DNA of 64,000 nucleotides from Lolium rigidum (lineage: Eukaryota; Streptophyta; Magnoliopsida; Poales; Poaceae): NCBI RefSeq assembly GCF_022539505.1, contig NC_061508.1, positions 342,191,484 to 342,255,483 on the forward strand, read 5' to 3'. Positions 33,206 through 43,500 of the stretch are shown here, piece after piece. Below the pieces are notes generated by a model. It made no database searches. It was not told where the DNA came from and saw nothing but the letters and a program-made list of their open reading frames with translations. Made by a program: the position numbers and the translations under genes. The first letter of the stretch is position 1, and each line of letters opens with the position of its first letter.

Positions 33206-34373
33206 TGTTATCACCAGAATTTGACCGGATTAGAAGTGGGCCGCGATTGGAGATGGGCTTGAAGATATATACATAGAAGAAATACATGAATCGGCCTTGT
33301 GTACCAAGTTTGGGCTAATTGCCCGTGTATCTGTACCATAGTAGGATACGTGTCGGTTAGGAGTTAGAGTTTTACCCGTGCACGATTAGGTGCACGCTCG
33401 AATTAGAAAGTCCCCCGGACTATAAATATGTATCTAGGGTTTATGGAATAAACAACAACCAACGTTCACCACAAATCAATCTCGGCGCATCGCCAACTCC
33501 TTCGTCTCGAGGGTTTCTTTCGGTAAGCACCATGCTGCCTAGATCGCATCTTGCGATCTAGGCAGCATAAGCTTATTACGTTGTTCATGCGTTGCTCGTA
33601 CTGAAGCCTTTTTGATGGCGAGCAACGTAGTTATCTTAGATGTGTTAGGGTTAGCATTGTTCTTCGTATCATATGCTGTCGTAGTGCAACCCTTATACAT
33701 CTAGCCGCCCTTACACCTATCTTAGGTGTAGGGGCGGCACCCCGCTTGATCATTGTTTAGTAGATCCGATCCGTTACGGTTGCTCCTTGTTCTTCAAGGA
33801 TTAGTTTAATATCCGCAATAGTTAGGCCTTACAAAGGGTTGGAGGATCCAGCGGCGTGTAGGGTGTAGTTTGCTAGCCCTAGACAGGATGTTCCGGGGAT
33901 CAACCTCGTGTTGGTTTTTCGGCCCTGTCTAGGATCGGCTTACGATCACCGTACGCGAGCGCGAGGCCCGAGCCGTGAGTAGGATGATCCGATTATGCGG
34001 TGAAAACCCTAAATCGTCGTAGATCGCTTTAGCTTTATCTTGATCAAGCAGGACCACCATATATTCGTACACCTCGTACGAATCATGGGTGGATCGGCTC
34101 TTTGAGCCGATTCACATGATAACCTGAGAGCCGATCGAGGCTCGTATTTAACATTTACGTGTATGCCATGCAGGAAACTAAGCGAGGCATCATCCAACAC
34201 CTTCCTGACCAGGTATAGGTCAGGTGGCACGCCCTTGCGACAGCATCGGACGTGTGACCAGAAGGCTTTGCGGACCGTCGCTCTGAGGGACCGGGGCCAG
34301 CCGCAGCCCTGAGTTGTTCCCGGCTCTACGGTGTTGCCCGTCGCTGCCCGCCGGTGGGTTTCTGACCGCAACA
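33206..34373 (+). repeat. 3' LTR of the non-autonomous Gypsy element
   Basis: 1168 bp, TGTTATCACC to GCAACA, followed by ACACT (34374-34378), the second copy of the target duplication. Confidence 0.92.
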
Positions 34374-34650
34374 ACACTTTAGTGCTAAGTTGCATACCCC
34401 ATATGTGAAGTTGCATCTGGCGTAATTTGCCAACGGTGGGGATGATTACCACGGCATTGAAGTTGCTTACCACTAGTACTAAGTTGGCTAACACCACGGC
34501 TAAGTTCCCTAGCACCGGCACTAAGTCTGCTAGCACCACACGTAAGTTGTGTACCACTAGTACTGAGTTGTCTAGCACTAATATGGTGAAGTTGGGCTCC
34601 ATTATCATTAACTTGTGTATCACCGTGTCTAAGTTGTCTACCAGCTAGTG
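34374..34650. repeat. CTAAGTTG minisatellite, right part
   Basis: Continuation of the array at 18537-18824: about a dozen units such as GCTAAGTTGCATACC, ACTAAGTTGGCTAAC and CGTAAGTTGTGTACC, more diverged than on the left. Confidence 0.75.
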
Positions 34651-35060
34651 TTAATAGCTGTTAACTTGTTAACTTAACTTCGTATCTCAAAAATAAAGTT
34701 GTTACAAAATATAAATAAGAAGTGGTGTAACCAATTCTTTATACGAAATTGCTTCACCACAACACTAGAGTTGCTTTTCGGTAATAACTGAGTTGGTTTT
34801 CAAAAAAAAGTTTATCAAAATATATACAAATGGGATTTAGTTTCAAAGATCTTGTTGTGAGAGACCTAACGATGAAAACGAAATGTAATTCTGACACACG
34901 GTTTAAAAGTTATGTCTTTTTAAAATTTTATTCGTCTGAAATTAAATGCACATGCAACGTTTACCGGGTGATCTCTATGTATTGTCATAAACATTCCCTT
35001 TTTGGACGGGAGGACTTTCCTTTTTAGTACGAATACTAGGAATGACAAACGGGCACCCGG
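34651..35060. other. AT-rich unassigned sequence
   Basis: No gene or clear repeat; scattered AGTTG words suggest a worn edge of the minisatellite. Confidence 0.3.
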
Positions 35061-35087
35061 ATGGGGTGGATGCTGCCTAGCCACGTC

Positions 35088-35290
35088 CAAAATCTAAAAT
35101 CTTGGACGGAAATCGCACGCGGACGTTCAAATTTTGTCACCGCCGCATGACGCCATCCCAGCCAGCCCTCAAAACCAGCAACAGCGTTGGTTTTCTCCGA
35201 AAGAAAAATAAATAAATAAAAACTTGCCAGGGCTACACGAGTTTAACCTGGCAACTTAGGGATGGCATCGCGCGAGTTTGCGAAGGAGGT
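35088..35290. repeat. Inverted-repeat block C' (right arm)
   Basis: Inverted counterpart of 12957-13172. Followed directly by the hAT insertion; removing that insertion joins it to block B' at 41503. Confidence 0.75.
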
Positions 35291-35458
35291 CAGGGCCGGC
35301 TCTGACCCAGGGCAAGAAGTGCGACGGTCCGGGGTCCAACCAAAACGGGGGCCCATTATTTTTGACATAGTGCATATAGAAAAAGGTAGAAGAAAAAAAA
35401 TTAAGCCCATCTAACATGCACACAGTTTAAATTAGGTCCATTTATAGAACTAGTAAAT

Positions 35459-35900
35459 ATGCCCGTGCGTTGCCACGGACGAGCGACATCACACATAAAC
35501 AAATCAAAAGTGTGGTTAAAATACAAAGATTATGGTTCTTTTGATGAGGAAGGAAGGGCTAGTACAGGTATGGTACTGAGAGACTCAAATGGATCAATTA
35601 TCTTCTCAGCTCACCGTTGCCTGCAACATTGCAATGATACCATGGAAACAGAAGTAAGTACCATGATGGAGGGTTTAGTTCTAGCTCATAAGTGGTCGGA
35701 GGAACCAATCATCATTCAAACCGATTGTGCATTGGTGGTATCGGCTGTGAGAGAGAATAACCGCAACAAATCGGCGTATGGTCATCTTTTCAAGAAAGTT
35801 AAGTGATTGATTAATATTCGTGAAGCAAGATGCGTCAAGATTACTCAAAAGCAAAATAGGGTTGCTCATAGTTTAGAAAATTTGGATAGAACTTGAGGAA
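35459..35900 (+). pseudogene. RNase H-like domain fragment
   Basis: The frame at 35459-35806 contains GSFDEEGRASTGMVLRDSNG, AHRCLQHCNDTMETEVSTMM, and LAHKWSEEPIIIQTDCALVV, then after a stop at 35804 RVAHSLENLDRT. This is the pattern of the RNase H-like domain found at the end of plant LINE-type or reverse-transcriptase-like proteins (DGSF, E, D, with a later His). The first catalytic region is damaged: YKDYGSF instead of VDGSF. It has no proper start and lies on the strand opposite to the Helitron. It is a captured or inserted relic. Confidence 0.6.
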
Positions 35901-38900
35901 GTACTGACTATTGGGTACGTCTATATCACACCTACTGCTAGCTGATTGTCACAAAGCAGAGTAGCGACATCCATAGTAGGCAAACAGATGAAAAGAAAGC
36001 AATTGTGTTGTCTCACAAGCCTTATTTTTAAAATTTGCACGTGAGACATGCATAGCTTCAACACGTGCACGTGCAAGTGAAGCATGGATGCGAAGAGTAA
36101 TTCTGTTGTGAGCAGGCAACTTTTAGAAAGAAAAAAAAAGCACATTCAAATTGTAATGAATAAGTACATCATTTTTAAAAATATTCTTGAAACATCAACC
36201 TAATTATTTCAATTGCATTTTTAAACCATACACACACAAATGAAGAACTTATTTGAACAATTAATATAAATCCAAAAAGAAGATTAAAAAAACCATACAA
36301 GGAATTTTTCATATCAGATCGCACCGTGCCCTGACTCCTGAAATAAAGAAAATGTTTCAAGTGAAGTAAATAGCTACATGCAGATTATAGTGCTCCTCAA
36401 TACAATAGTGTTTTTATTTTATTTTTAAAGGGAACACATTAATAGCCAGCTTCCCTTCTTCGTGGAGGGGAGATCATCAAGGAGACATTGCGCTGCTGAC
36501 GGGATCAAAAGGAGAGACCACGAAGAACTACAAGGGTGTTAAAAATTAATAAACTAAAACTCCAGGTGCCGCGCATCTCGGTAACTAAATGACCGCGGAT
36601 CATAGTTTGGTACCCGGACATCTATTTTTAATGCCATGTCCATTTTATCACCTTAACATGTTGCCAAAATAATAGCATTAGCTTACATATCACAATCCAA
36701 ATTTCAGAACAGATAGTACACTTTCCGCATTATCTAGAATCACTTTCAACCCCTGGGCAAACCGAAAATGATTACAATGCCATTTTTCTTGTGCAGATGG
36801 CGTTTCAGGTTTAAGTAAGGTACAGAGATAGAAATACAACAATCAAATCAGCAGTAGAAGAAAAAGGATTGTATGCTAGACTTTACAGATCCTGTATAGT
36901 ATACAATGTACGCCAGCACGTCTAGATCACCACAGTCCACAGCTAGATCACCAAGTTCCGTACTCTTCTTTTTTTTTGAAGAGTTCAAAACGACACCCAA
37001 GACATTGGTTGTTGGTGCCAAATGTGGCACTACAGGTGGTAACACCTTTTCTACCATTTAAAGAATATAAGAATGATCAAGAGAAATGCACAAGGTCAGT
37101 AAATAACTCACTTGCATGTATACAACTGGGTATGACACTTCTTTGGCATACCTTCATATATGATAAAACTTGGTCTGACACTTCTTTGGCAAATCTTCAG
37201 ATATGATATAACTTGGTCTGACACTTGGAATTTTAGAGGTTAGAATATGTATTAGTACTCTTATCTTTCTAGCTAATTTGTGTCCAAAGAAACGACAGAT
37301 TAGTCCACACGTTGTGCTATTAGTATGCTAGCCCTCCCACCCCTTGAGTTTTCTCGTGGAAAGCACTTCGTTATACTCAGCCAACATAACATATACTATA
37401 ACTCAGCATGAACCTGAAAGAAAGAAGCAAGGGGCTGCTATTATGATCCATCAAACATGCATATGAGATCTTAATATTGTTGAAATCACTCGTGTGAATA
37501 GAATATAGGAGAATTGGCCTAGAGCTGTACCTGGCAAATGGGGCTATCTCTGGTTCTAAAAAAATCAGTTTCTTTGACTGAAAGATGATAAATTCAAGAC
37601 AATGCAGATATATGAGGACCGAAAAAATGATGCAATCGCAATACTCTTTTCATAGACAAGAATGATACAAGGTAGTCATCACATCGCATCTCCCTGATTA
37701 TTCTTTCTGAAAAATAAATGACCCTCCCCAGTTAAGCAAAGGAAAAAAAGGTAACTGTTATGACGTGAATGGCAGACAAAGCCGACCTATTTTCACGTGC
37801 TCCAATATTGTTTGTTGAACTGTAACACTACTAATTATAGCATACTATTTTATATAGTGTTTTCAAATTTTGACGTTTAGTTTAGTTAAGTCTCTGACCA
37901 ATTCTTTTTTACCTTGTTGTGTTAACCCTGGCCTCAATGCAGAAAATGCTATGTCCTTGTGAAATGATAGAACTGTATGGCATTTAGGAGACATGATGGT
38001 GCACACCATGAACTCAAATGTTCATAATCTACCTAAATGACCCCAGGACCACTTCAGGATCCCACTATACATATAGCCTATTACGGAAAAGGGATTGATA
38101 AACATGTGGATACATATACTTACTAAAACTCCGATGAATCTGCTCAAGGAAATGTATAACTGCACCAATTCTCGGAAATGTCACTTGATCCTGAAGTTAT
38201 TATTTTGTAAACATCCTGTTGTACACAAGAAAAGGGAGAGTAGTCAAATGTATAGCCTGGGTTAATATAACTGCACCAATTCTAGTCGGAAAGTCCAAAT
38301 AGATAGCTCATTGATAAGTTGTCGATCACAACACCAGTGATCGCATTATCACTCCACAACGAATAGCTGTGGATCACAACACCAGTGATCGCATTAGCAG
38401 TCCACACCGAATTTTCAACCCGGAAGTGTTAGTACCACATGTTCGGTAATCCGTGGAGGAGACAGAAAACATGCAGCAACCGACCGGCCTATTCCCCCCC
38501 CCCCCCACGAAGCCGTCAACAAGCAGGCATGACTAAACTCTCTAATTAAGTACGTATTTTTTTAGGAAATCACCGGGAAGAATCACCCCAAATGTTGGCA
38601 TGAAACTCAGAAAATCCAAAACACATTACCCCCAAATGTTGGCATGAAACTAAGTTCTAATCTAGTATGAACGTGTAATTTAAAACAGTGTGAGCAGAGT
38701 ACCTTGAGGAGCTTGTGCTTCATTCCCACCTTCATATGCGGATCCTTCCGAGATCATGCTCTTAACAACAACAAAAAAGTTCAACATTACACGATCCGAC
38801 AGATGACGAAGATGAAGCTGAAGCTGAATTTGCAGGTAAAATCCTTGACGTGTATAAAAGGGCAGTGTACAGTAGTTGGTGGAAATGAGATATATTTATG

Positions 38901-39645
38901 TACCTACGCATAATGTGAGAATTCTATTGTCCAGCAGCAAAACGATATAAAGGCAAGATCACAACACATGCATGCATCTGGGCCTGCCGCTGTTGACAAG
39001 TACTACTGATGGAGATCATCCTCGTCCCATACTCTCCTCTGTTTAACAATCTTGAAGCAACTTCCCGTGCAGTGTTTGAATCAACATCAGTCTGGTTCTC
39101 ATCGAGATTTGGTGATACATAATCAAAATGGGCTAATCTCAGAGGGGATCACAAATGCTTTTTGTTATCTCATTTAAACTTACCACTAATTATTTACATA
39201 AATCCAGTCTAATACATGAAGGAAAGATATATAAATTTAAAGAATTACACAAATCACGAAAGAGAGAAACCAAGAAACGAAGTAATAAAGCTAGACCTGT
39301 CCCTGAAAACGATAACTTTATGCCTCCGAGGAAACCACCATAAATTGCCACGGTGAGTTGGCTGGAAGCCTACAAACTAAGTTTTTTTAGAACAACAATC
39401 TTTACTGGGGTATAGATGAACAACACCACAAACCATTTCGAAATGATATAAATGGTGAACTGCACATCACTATCGAGAGGCAGTGAAAAGAACGTGTATA
39501 AGTGTGTAGGCTAGATAACATTTCCCAGATGAAAAACAGTGAAGAACCATCTAATTTTCTCAACCCAATCAGGCAATGTGGCAAAAGTATAGAATATCAT
39601 CATATATTCTCTCGCACTCTGCTACAAATTTATTATCAATCAAAT
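35900..39645. other. Helitron interior, non-coding
   Basis: AT-rich sequence with no credible gene. Contains small tandem duplications: about 55-bp units at 37125-37230 (ACTTGGTCTGACACTTCTTT), a two-copy unit of about 52 bp at 38315-38410 (GATCACAACACCAGTGATCG), and a C run at 38493-38506. Confidence 0.5.
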
Positions 39646-39654
39646 TACATATCT

Positions 39655-39811
39655 TTTTTTTTTGAAAGGAATACGGTAGGGGAAGCCCCTACAGTGATTT
39701 TTGTTTTTAAATAATAAGAACCCAAATTCGCGTCCCTGGGGATTTGAACCTGGGTGGCTGGGTTGTACATCCACTTCCCTAACCGAGTGAGCTAGGCTCA
39801 CTTCTTCAAAG
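39655..39811 (-). mobile_element. tRNA-derived SINE with target duplication
   Basis: 157 bp on the minus strand. A box-like TAGCTCACTCGGTTAGG and B box GGTTCAAATCC show the RNA polymerase III promoter of a tRNA-derived SINE; the 3' end is an A run (plus-strand T tract 39655-39662). Flanking direct repeats TACATATCTT (39646-39655 and 39812-39821) prove retroposition. It resembles the Au/p-SINE type of grasses. It lies inside the Helitron. Confidence 0.8.
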
Positions 39812-39822
39812 TACATATCTTG

Positions 39823-40180
39823 AATGGTGATCATACCATAGCTACCAATAATCCCAACTCATGATTTTACTTCGTTCATAAAATCAGAATATCTCTAAAA
39901 ACACAACTATACTTGTCGACCTTCAACCTGAGAAGCTGTGTGAACTATCCATGATAGCAATGATCATAAATCTATTAGAAAGCATTTTACATCAAGTATA
40001 GCCGCAGTCAGAATATGACATAATGAATGGCGATCGTATAGCTACCAATAATGAACAGATAATGTTACTTCATAGATAAATTCAGAGTATCTCTATAGCA
40101 CAACTGTACTTGTTAGGCTTCAACCTAACAAGCTGTTTGAACTATCCAAGATAGCAATGATCATAAATCTAGAAAGATAT
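39823..40180. repeat. Tandem duplication, about 200-bp unit
   Basis: Two diverged copies, starting GAATGGTGATCAT (39823) and GAATGGCGATCGT (40024), each with ATAGCTACCAATAAT and GATAGCAATGATCATAAATCTA. Confidence 0.8.
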
Positions 40181-40713
40181 ATGTACATTTGCTATAAGTA
40201 ATATGAGATGGAATGTTTAAACAGAAATAACCATGGTGCTCCAATAAACAGTTTTTCCAGCAAACTGCACTGGTGGAAACTAAATACACAAAAACTTCTA
40301 TGTTGCAGATACTGACAGTTAAGGCATGAACTTCTATCGCATCTACCAAATAATACACCCATAAAATTGAAACTATAGTCCACATGCCACCCCATAACAA
40401 CAATAAATATGAATGCTCCAACAACATTGACATTGATGCCACTCCGAGGAACACCACTGCGTCAAATCAAAATCGACATTGACGCCACTCCGAGGTCATC
40501 AACCAAATAGAAATTGATCTAGCCAAATACTCCTTCTCCTTCCCATATTATTGATTTGGATAGCGATGGCTAGGCACACCACACACAACACAACTGCCCT
40601 CTGTATTCTGATGATTTGGTAAAGCAAATTCCGATAATCACCGGCCTCATCCGCTGAGTTTCAGCAGGAAACGCTTCGAACAGACAATTTGAAGGAGGCG
40701 AACTTATTCATAC

Positions 40714-41330
40714 CTTCATAAGAAGAAGCCGCTGATGTCCTGGCCTGATCTGGAAGGAAGACGGATGCGGCGTCGATCTTCGGCCACGGCAAGAGGACGA
40801 ATTGCAGCGTGGAGGAGGCCATCTCCCGAGCGCGTGCATGTTTCTCTTGCTGCCCACGAGCTCGACCTGCGACAGCACGATGGTGCGGTGAATCCGTGCG
40901 CCTAGTGGGAGATCGCATATGAAGGGCATACGCCGTGTTCGTCGCCGAGGAGGGACATCCGGAGCCAGGAGACCAGCCTGAGGCGCATGCGCGTGAGCCG
41001 TGCATCGAGCCCGAGCCCCACGGCTAGGGTTTCGCGGGCGCGTCCGCGTGGGTGCTGGAGAGCGCCACAACGACGAGGATCCCAAGGCGCGGGGACGTCG
41101 GAACCATGTGCCAGCGAGCCCGAGCTGATGCGGCTAGGGTTTTCCGCGGGGAGCCCAAGGGCCAAGGCGCGGCGACGCCGGAACCATGCCGGCGAGCCCA
41201 AGCTGATGCGGCTAGGGTTTGTCGCGGGTGTGCGCTGGGGCATAGAGAGGATGCGTCGGTGGGGATTCGGTGACGGAGGTGGCATCCAAGTTCTCGTGGG
41301 TGGCGGCGTGTAGATGGAAGGGAAGGCGAG
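40714..41330 (-). pseudogene. Exon-like gene fragment near the Helitron 5' end
   Basis: GC-rich on the minus strand. A possible first coding exon runs from ATG 40822 (MASSTLQFVLLPWPKIDAAS) to 40714, followed by a GTATGA donor at 40713. A second frame upstream (about 40780-40920) reads ICDLPLGARIHRTIVLSQVE and could instead be the coding one. The region 41000-41250 holds a tandem duplication of GC-rich sequence around GATGCGGCTAGGGTTT. I cannot name the gene. A captured fragment of a host gene is the likely explanation, since Helitrons commonly carry these. Confidence 0.35.
41000..41250. repeat. GC-rich tandem duplication
   Basis: GCCCGAGCTGATGCGGCTAG and GCCCAAGCTGATGCGGCTAG with GGAACCATG upstream recur at about 87-bp spacing (41132 and 41219); a weaker third copy precedes them near 41030. 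Confidence 0.65.
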
Positions 41331-41510
41331 CGACTTAGGGCGGCCCATGTTGACGCGGCCCACGTAGGCGCGGGCGGAATGGTAGCGCGACGAGAACGAC
41401 GAAAGTTAGCTGTAGTGGGATGCAGGCAGAATAGGGAACGCATTCGTCCTTTTTAAGTAGTGTAGATTTGCCTAGGGTCCTCCAAATCGTAGAGCCGACC
41501 TGAAAGAGGA

Positions 41511-41858
41511 ACGCACTTTTCCGTGTGGTTAATTAAAGAACACGGCAAAGGCCGTCTGAACCTTTGTCGTCAAAACCTTTGCCGTCAACACGGCAAAGTA
41601 AACTGACTTCACGGCCGGCTCGGTGCTAACGGAAAAATTATTTGCCGTGTGTTTTCTGCTAGCGCACGGCAAAGATTCAAATCTGTGACGTGTATTTTGT
41701 GCGTACATGGCAGTTAGCCCTGAACCTTTGTCGTGTGCATGACTAGTGAAGACACGGAACCTTCGTCGTGTGTCTTTCCAAATATCACGGCAAATGACCA
41801 TTTGGTCGGCCAAGCGCATCACAGGTTCACAGTATGGTGCTACATGTCGCCTTTACCA
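41511..41858. repeat. Inverted-repeat block B' (right arm), CACTA-like subterminal repeats
   Basis: Inverted counterpart of 10225-10543, with repeated CACGGCAAAG and TTTGCCGTG. A 19-base difference near 41830 distinguishes the copies. Confidence 0.6.
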
Positions 41859-42066
41859 CTTGTAAATTGAGAACAAGCAAGTACGTATCCCCCTCACGCA
41901 TGAAAGACCCAGTGTCGCACGATAAAGGACCTGGTCCGCAGCGCAAAAGACCTCTTTTTACTGTGCCGACGCATCTAAGGGTTATCAGCCGTTCAATCTG
42001 AGAACGAGCTCCGCGACGATCCGAACCGTTCGTTAGCGATGGCGCATCCTGAGACAAAAACCCCCG

Positions 42067-42260
42067 ATGGAAACCCTAGCCGCCGCACCCCCCTTGCCCG
42101 CACTCTCATTTTCCATCCTCTCCCAGCTTGCCTTCTCCTACGGGGCTCTCTCGCGGCGGAACGAGGGCTGGGAGGCCGAGTCGTTCACTCCACCGCTGGG
42201 TCGAGGTAGTTATGCAAAGCGTACAGCCGAAGGGGACGTCGACGAAGGCGGGTAGCGGAA
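42067..42260 (+). pseudogene. Exon-like fragment a
   Basis: ATG at 42067 opens METLAAAPPLPALSFSILSQ and continues to a stop near 42255, in a GC-rich context after a promoter-like region. It could be a first coding exon of a captured gene. Product unknown. Confidence 0.3.
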
Positions 42261-43000
42261 GGGTCTAGCAGGCGGCGAGGAGGAAAAGCTTGAAATCGGT
42301 GAGCCAGGCAGGAAGAAGCCGGAGATGGCGCGTGGGTGCACAACCTTGAAGGCGAGGGGGAGGTATGCGAGGACGGCGAGCACCGGGAGTAACGTGGCGA
42401 GGCCTCCCTCCTTCCCCCCATCTCATGCCACCTCTCCCCTCCTCACGGTGTCAATTTCCGGCCCATTCACCGTCTCGCCTTGCCCTCTCCGTCTCCGGCC
42501 TCGCGGGGGGACCACTGTAGATGACCGCTCGGCCTAGAGCATCAGCGCTACTTCTGGAGACATGGCTGCAGGATGGGAGCGCGATGGATCGGAGGGAGAC
42601 AGAGCAGGCTGCATAGCCGACCTTACGGGGTAAGCACCCTCGACCTCATTTGCCCGCTTCGTGCGATGGGAAGAGAGACGCGACAATCGCCCCTATCCGC
42701 CTTGATTTGCTTCTTGTCTTTTGGCAGCAGATGATGCCTTGTAGGAGATCGCCACAATGAGCGGCGACCACGACAGCGACTGCGGAGCACCTCGCGCATC
42801 ACTTTGCTTATGGGTGTGCTTCTCACGGGGACGAAGAAGAAACCCATGAAGAACACAAGCAGCGGTAGTACCATCAACGAGTAGAAAGGCCTGTCTTTTT
42901 TCTCCCTTCTCTCCCTATTTCTTGTGGAGTACGTGCTTGCCTTGATTGGATTGGGATCTGGCCATCATCGCGTTATATATTGTTCTTGATGTTGTTGCAG

Positions 43001-43227
43001 GTGGATTTAGTCACGGAAACAGAGGAGGACCTCATCTTTTGGCTGAGATGCGTGTTGGCTGGCTCGAATTGAGCAACTCCCCTCCTCCGAGAGTGCTGAT
43101 TAACCGGATTGTTTCAGAATTTCAAGCAAGTACTTATATTTTGGCTCAGATGCATGTTGGCTGCCTAGAATTGAGCAACTACCCTCCTCCAAGAGTGCTA
43201 ATTAACCGGATTGTTTCAGAATTTCAA
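43001..43227 (+). pseudogene. Exon-like fragment b with in-frame 102-bp duplication
   Basis: Preceded by a TTGTTGCAG acceptor and followed by a GTAAGTACTT donor, with one open frame throughout. It contains two copies of a 34-residue unit (core GWLELSNSPPPRVLINRIV and GCLELSNYPPPRVLINRIV). The unit is not from a family I recognise. Intron signals and an open frame suggest a fragment of a real gene. Confidence 0.45.
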
Positions 43228-43240
43228 GTAAGTACTTACC
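43037..43240 (+). repeat. Tandem duplication, 2 x 102 bp
   Basis: Units begin TTTTGGCTGAG (43037) and TTTTGGCTCAG (43139). The first copy has CAAGCAAGTACTT where the second has CAAGTAAGTACTT, so only the second has a normal GT donor. Confidence 0.85.
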
Positions 43241-43419
43241 TTTTAGACCAAAGGATATGATTCAGAACTTGCCACATTCTTTGCGTGTACTCATAAATAT
43301 ATTTTTCTTGTGAACTTGATTGGGGATGCTCTGGTCAGGGCATCTCACTATGAACATCCTCGCCATAATAAGTTTCAGTGATAGGTGCATGTGATTTTGA
43401 TTTGTTTTGCCTAACGCAG

Positions 43420-43500
43420 ATGAGAATTATCACATGACAAACTATGCTTTCGACAAGTTTGTCTCCATCATCACGCAGATGGAGACCTTGCAAGAGCTCG
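43420..43500 (+). pseudogene. Exon-like fragment c
   Basis: 81 bp between an ACGCAG acceptor and a GTATGG donor; one frame reads ENYHMTNYAFDKFVSIITQM then ETLQEL. Probably the exon after fragment b. Function unknown. Confidence 0.4.

Larger units (their letters stand above)
18825..34373 (+). mobile_element. Non-autonomous Gypsy retrotransposon with gag, protease and antisense ORF
   Basis: Complete element with two LTRs (18825-19995 and 33206-34373) flanked by perfect 5-bp duplications ACACT (18820-18824 and 34374-34378). Without the nested Athila-like element it is about 7.5 kb. Gag and an aspartic protease are on the plus strand; reverse transcriptase, RNase H and integrase are absent, so it depends on a partner. 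An ORF in antisense lies near the 3' LTR, an arrangement known in the Tat group of plant Gypsy elements. The body is unusually rich in GCCGAT/ATCGGC. Confidence 0.9.
35450..41466 (-). mobile_element. Helitron (6.0 kb) with canonical ends
   Basis: On the minus strand it starts A|TCTACACTACTTAAAAAGG (41466) and ends CTAG|T (35453-35450). A short hairpin (CCGTG/CACGG, 35463-35478) lies 9 bases before the CTAG, and there is no target duplication, as expected for Helitrons inserting between A and T. It encodes no RepHel protein, so it is non-autonomous. It carries an RNase H fragment, a SINE, and an exon-like piece near its 5' end. Confidence 0.8.
35291..41502. mobile_element. hAT-like MITE (about 195 bp) split by a Helitron
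   Basis: Outer pieces 35291-35449 and 41467-41502. Terminal inverted repeats CAGGGCCGGCTCTG and CAGGTCGGCTCTAC are hAT-like. Flanking 8-mers AAGGAGGT (35283-35290) and AAAGAGGA (41503-41510) match the expected 8-bp target duplication with two or three changes; the uninserted left arm reads AAAGGAGGAACGC there. No coding region of its own. Confidence 0.7.

Noticed and set aside
39700..39811. Possible tRNA gene
   Set aside because: A and B boxes are present but no cloverleaf can be formed and an A-tail and target duplications show a SINE.
42623..42877. Minus-strand frame with PLLVFFMGFFFVPVRST, membrane-like
   Set aside because: Hydrophobic stretch is attractive but it is opposite to the exon-like fragments and has no family match or splice signals I can support.
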